Shown: positions 59,041-64,000 of the stretch, in pieces
Layout of the letters: every line of letters begins with the position of its first letter
Position numbering within the stretch: position 1 is the first letter of the stretch
Assembly (NCBI GenBank): GCA_944472155.2
Contig: OX235273.1
Coordinates: forward strand, 33,515,204 to 33,579,203
Origin: Trichobilharzia szidati
Taxonomy: Eukaryota; Platyhelminthes; Trematoda; Strigeidida; Schistosomatidae
Length of the DNA: 64,000 bases
Direction: 5' to 3'
Position numbers and translations under genes: made by a program
Notes under the pieces: generated by a model
Told to the model about the DNA's origin: nothing
The model's database searches: none
What the model saw: the letters and a program-made list of their open reading frames with translations, nothing else

Positions 59041-61919
59041 CGATTATATCATACGACCGCTACATGAACTCATGGATAAATTTAAATTGGCTTTCAACAA
59101 AACCTCGTGGAGTTAATGAGAAAAGTGAAGAACAAATATGCACCTTAAACTGAATATGAGGAGAGTAAAACTAGTAGAAATCACTTAGTATTCGTATGAT
59201 CTGTTGTTCGTATAACGAATATGATCCACACCTTCTATTCTGAATGGAGTAACTGAGTGTATGTAATGCAACTAATCGGCCATTGTTTTACAGGAATCTT
59301 TCCTGATTACGTTTCATCGTAAAATCCCACAACCTAATCTGTTCATAACTTTCGTAAATTTCTGTTGTTTAACTAGTGTCACATGCTAATGGATAAAATA
59401 CTTTTCGTGAGATGGAAATGTTGTGAAATTTGTATAATATAACCTTAACAGTTTCTTCACTTTCACATTAATGAGAGGAGTCACATTTACTTAACATTTC
59501 ATATTTAGTAAATATATGCGAGTATGTAAGTGCAGCCACACATTATGTGCTGATTGCCTCCCATCGTATAATACAAGTTAGCTAGTCTTTGAGAGAGATA
59601 AAATTTTAGTCTATTTGTCTTCCACTATTCATCAATAAGGTAAAAATGATGCAAACAGAAAACTCATGTTCCTTCTGATACTTACATCTACCGCCCTCTG
59701 CGTAAAATATGTAAATGTTTCGGACAGTGTATTAACAAACGAACTAAGGTGCTACACTGTCAGATAAGTATACATAAATTTCAAAAGCATTGGACAAGGC
59801 TCCGCAGTACTGAATGCATCCGTCAGAAACTAATGACTGACCTATTTCTCCTACCACAACCACGTATGTGTAAAAATGAGGTCACTGTTGATGAAAAATA
59901 CTTTGAGGAGCATCGTGTTGAGCTGCAAACTGTATTTCTACTATTATCTACAGGTAGCAAAAGTAAGAAACCGACTGAATAATTACATTTGAATTTTACG
60001 AGTCCTGATTAACAAGGCACTGACAATGACATATAACTCAAACATAAAATGTTTAGCCTAATGCAATACCCACAACCACTCCCTTAAACAGTTCAAGAAT
60101 CAATTTTATGCGTGTAATTATTATGCATACAAAAGTTTGCAACTTGAACTTAGGTGGACTGGGTGAAGACCATGATTCTCTTGCTCACTAGAGGTGGAAT
60201 AGAAATCTCATCAGTTCACCTTTCCATTGTATATGAAGCATGCGCCAAATAATTGAAATAAAACTGATTTTCTCCTTGTGGTGACCTCATGCAAGCATTA
60301 TATCAGCTTGGATAGAGTCCGTTGCACTCATTGTAATCACAGACTGGTGCTTCAGGCAGTATGGAAATGCAGGTATGTATGTGAATAACTCAGTCTTATC
60401 AGGCGCAGTTCGTATTTATTTATCCTTTGAGATCCTGACAATGATAATAATGTCTGACTTAAATTTCCAGTTTTGGTATTAAACTTCCTTCTCATTTCAT
60501 TGCGATTCACTGATTCATAAAAATTACTATAAGGCCCACCTACACCATTGAAAAGATCCCCTTAGTCACTTTGAAAAACAAAGGAAAGTTCTTTATCCAC
60601 TGGATATTCTTCTGAAGTGAGTTATGTAGTTATTATTTCTGTTCTCCAAGTGGATCAATAGCTATGTTTGGGTGGACACTGCTGACAAACGAAGATGATT
60701 TTTGGAGCTACTTCAAGATTTGAAAACATTCTTCATGATTAGAATACCAATGGCAACCTGTCTGTGTAAAACAGCTACAGGTTTCTTAAGAGCATTTCTA
60801 ATAACAGCCTAATTGAACAGGCTTATTTCTGTTGGTTTTCAAGCCATCACTAAATATGTAAATATCACGTCCATTTTACCTCTATTACGTAAAATTTGTG
60901 ACGCTACAAAAAAGTATCAAATTGAGGTGTAATTGAAAAAACATCTCCAGCATGTGAACACAGTGATCCTACGAAATCTCATCTGTCCGTCTAACGGATT
61001 TTATTAGGGTAAATGTTTGCGAAGACAAAATTCAATATAATGTCAGCAACCTACAACAGTTATTACTATTATTAGCAACTGAAGTATGTGGGTAAGTCTG
61101 CTGGCATTCTCAAGTGCATTTCGAAAACCATCTCAACTATGAAGGCTACAATGTTGAGATATTCACATCTGCATCACTTTATTTCAGGGAGAAGGTCTAC
61201 GTTCACTGACAAATTGGTATTTTGATGAGGAAAACAGGGGAATGACAGGGCATATACTAACATCAATCCATAATCTTTCACACACTCACTGCTTTACTTT
61301 GGAGAATCATTGACATGAAGGTGAAAGTGTCAAACAGTTTGTTCTTATAATTTCTGGAGTATATGTAAAGCACCATGCCAAGCGACCATTCCAAACTTCA
61401 ATGTTTCAGTGTTAACACCTGCTAGAGATAAGCTTATTTGTACAACTTCGAATGACCAATATTCTGTTAAATTTTACATGGATTGCAAATGTTAGAGATA
61501 TAACATAGAGCCCAGGAATAAAGATAAATCGATCATAAAACCCCAGCGAATATACAAGTGGTTACCAGTACTGCAGATAGATTGTTTAGCAGGGATTTCT
61601 AGATCACTTATCCTACTACAGATGACCGGAGTACTTAGAGCTTGTCAAGACAGTTGACTATTTATATGTACATATATATAAATGCAGCATACCTCTCAAA
61701 TGTCGCGACTTGGTTGAGGCGATAATTGCTACACGTATTGGATTCGTTTCGCTTTCTGTCTGCTTGATCTAATGACAGGTAACATCACATGTACGAAAAT
61801 AGATTTTAAATATGTACATATAGGTATGTTAGCATTCAGTGATGTTATTTTCATATTACTGAAACTTAATGACTACACATTCCTTAAGAATAGAAACTCC
61901 TGAAATTCTGTGTTAGTGA
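59041..61919. other. AT-rich intergenic DNA, nothing recognised
   Basis: An open frame at 59749-59982 has a plausible amino acid mix, but I recognise no family and see no matching splice pattern. No RNA gene or repeat element was identified. Confidence 0.4.
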
Positions 61920-62610
61920 AAAGTGAGTTGTCATTTGGCCCCCGTAAATACTGCTATTTATATCGTTAACTGTTAATTCAGCTTCGTGTGCTTCAGAATA
62001 TAAATGGAATTTACAGTTTCTTCAATCAACATATCATGTGAGTTGTCAAATGATATTCTGCTACACTGTCTGGCGGTGAATAATTTACTTTCCTCCGTTC
62101 CAAAGAATCTGGTGATCTGCTGATTTATGACCGGTTCTAAATTTCTTTATGAAAATAACCAATACATCATTTGATTCAAGATTGTATTCGTTTTGATTAT
62201 TAGAAGGGCGGATCACAGTTAGCAGAGAAATTCATTCCTCACACTGTCAAAATTGTGTATATGACTCACTCTTGAAGATTCATAGTCGGTGACAATGTAA
62301 GATGTCATTCGCTTCCATAATTGTTGTATTTATGGCGTAAACTGATTATTCTCATATATGTGTAATTCTGAACAAAAATGGAACGTACACTGTTTCTTAA
62401 AGGCATCACACGAGATATCAGCTAACGTTTAGTTACACTGCCATAAAGATTTCAGACAACTATTCAAATTAACTTGAGTCAATGAGAGTACATAATGTTT
62501 ATGTCTCTGGCACACAGAATCTCCTGATCTGGTGATTGATGACCCCTTCCAAATTTACTGAAAAAAAACAACTAATGCATCATGTGATTCGCCATTTTAT
62601 TCATTCCACC
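61920..62610. repeat. Diverged two-copy tandem duplication (period ~0.4 kb)
   Basis: About 61920-62190 and 62310-62610 share order and words. The clearest is CAGAATCTGGTGATCTGCTG-like sequence at about 62106, matched by AGAATCTCCTGATCTGGTGA at about 62517; each is followed by TTATGACC/TGATGACC, CTAAATTT/CAAATTT and a CATCATxTGATTC end. No coding content. Confidence 0.55.
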
Positions 62611-63300
62611 TATTTGAATGGTGGAATGGAAAAGAAAAATATTTTCAACACTCCTTTCACTACTATTTTTATTATTATTACTATATTTATTATTATAACA
62701 AACTATTCTCAGTCACGTTTGCTTTTGAGCAAATCGTTTATCGGTGTGCATGTATGCATGTGTAACTTCTGAGCATTTATGCTAATAAAGAATATTTTTT
62801 AAAAATATTTTCACTGACAGTAGATGAACTGATTCAATCGTTAGTACACGAACGGGTTCTCGATGATCTGAGAATGATGAACCAATTCAAGTATGAGTGT
62901 GGACGGAAGATACGTTACATAGCATCAATGAGTAATCCAGTTTTGTAGAACATCAGAACTCTGACGTTGATGTTCAAGGAAACGTGTACAACCATTTTAG
63001 GAAGAAAAGAGAGTAAAGACAAGTAATGGATCTCAACGGGCACCTACCTGGAAGCTAATCGAGGAGAGGAGGATGGTGAAACATAAGATTAGTCATAACA
63101 GAAATTGACTACAGAAGGGGACGCTGAGTTCCATGCACACCAATAATGAATGACGAAGTGAAGAAGAGTGACAGGGGAACCAAAATGCAATTCTACAGCA
63201 CAGTGGTATTTGTAGAAGAATAGGATGCAGGTAAATGGGATCTCAGAATATTATATCAGACAACGAAGTCTCTATCCAGAAAGCGATTAACACAGAAGAA

Positions 63301-63482
63301 GCGTCGGTGGCACAGTGGTTAGGACTCTCGCCGACCGTGCACATGGTCCGGGGTTCGATCCCCTGCCGGCGCACACCCGATATCTATGGTATGCCTGAAT
63401 TTGGGCAACCGATATCCATGCTGAAAATTCCATACTTGTACTGAAAATACGGTGTGGAATCAAGCTGTAAATAAAAAAAAAT
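63301..63482 (+). mobile_element. SINE (family B), left of an inverted pair
   Basis: Intact head GCGTCGGTGGCACAGTGGTT, A box TGGCACAGTGG, B box GGTTCGATCCC, family B tail and an AAATAAAAAAAA end. Confidence 0.92.
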
Positions 63483-63512
63483 GAAATATGATGATAGGAA
63501 CCTAATATCTCT

Positions 63513-63656
63513 GATACAAGTATGGAATTTTCAGCATGTGATATCGGTAGCCCAAATTTCGCAGGCCGATCACTGATATCTGGTGTTAGTCGGCCGAGGA
63601 TCGAACCCTGGACAATGTGCATGGTCGGCGAGCGTCCTAACCGCTGTGCCACCGAC
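63513..63656 (-). mobile_element. SINE (family B), right of an inverted pair
   Basis: On the minus strand it starts at GTCGGTGGCACAGCGGTTAG and has a B box-like GGTTCGATCCT. The tail is shortened at its 3' end, GCTGAAAATTCCATACTTGT being the last recognisable part. It lies only 30 bp from the plus-strand copy at 63301-63482, in inverted orientation. Confidence 0.88.
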
Positions 63657-64000
63657 TAACATTAACTGAAGAATGATCACATAAGATTTGTTGTAAAGCG
63701 GAATCTATTGGAACCATGAGACAATGTTGTTCACCAACGTAATAAGTTTTTGGGGTCGATTTATAGCAAAGTTACTCCTTAGACATTTCTGATGGTTTGT
63801 GGATCTTAAGGATTTCATCGGAATGTAATCATTTTATCTGGTTTAAATATGAATTTGATCTTGAATCAATGTTCATTCAATCTGCTAGTGTTGTCATTTC
63901 TTTTTTCGCCCTAAACAGTTTCTTCGATTGTCTCATCTCTTCCTGTTTTGAACTGACTTATCCAAATTCAGAGTTTGTCAGGTGATGCTTCATTTATCTA

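Noticed and set aside
59749..59982. 77-codon frame with soluble-protein-like composition
   Set aside because: No known motif, no supporting splice sites or promoter, and no second copy for conservation.

Overview
The window looks like gene-poor nuclear DNA of a digenean trematode, most likely a Schistosoma or close relative. It is AT-rich with no operon-like gene packing. It holds two degenerate copies of the schistosome-type (Sm-alpha) hammerhead ribozyme, tRNA-headed SINEs with A and B boxes, Penelope-like elements (PLEs) and RTE-clade LINE sequence. The species call is an inference from these repeats; no diagnostic single-copy gene is present.

Layout. 1-6.7 kb: old duplicated sequence invaded by PLE and LINE relics. 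7.3-13.45 kb: an island of simple-sequence DNA between two 0.6 kb direct repeats. It includes about 105 AAGT units and the only plausible host gene I can build: a three-exon minus-strand gene at 10420-11016 with a TATA box, encoding a tiny secreted protein with 12 cysteines. 16.88-20.95 kb and 40.1-44.18 kb: two inverted copies of a roughly 4.06 kb non-coding element, nearly identical where compared. The right copy carries an extra end containing a hammerhead, and that end is also present separately at 34.08-34.87 kb. 29.65-34.06, 44.93-48.5 and 58.7-59.04 kb: three direct copies of one diverged segmental duplication. The first contains the longest open frame in the window, a 513-codon RTE reverse transcriptase lacking its endonuclease.

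51.9-58.4 kb: a PLE/LINE graveyard. Its main item is a PLE (53.88-56.16 kb) with an intact YVDD box. It is split by a palindromic insertion flanked by a 13 bp target-site duplication and has lost most of its GIY-YIG endonuclease. Inverted hammerhead-like relics follow it. 59-64 kb: mostly unannotatable DNA, ending in an inverted pair of SINEs.

Self-cleaving RNA relics recur: Sm-alpha-type copies at 34.5 and 39.9 kb, and PLE-type copies at 2.0, 21.4, 52.6, 56.4 and 56.7 kb. All carry core changes that suggest inactivity. The strongest candidate for something undescribed is the small cysteine-rich secreted gene; next are the inverted 4 kb element with its hammerhead end and the palindromic retro-insertion in the PLE. 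Splicing, expression and copy number cannot be tested from the sequence alone.
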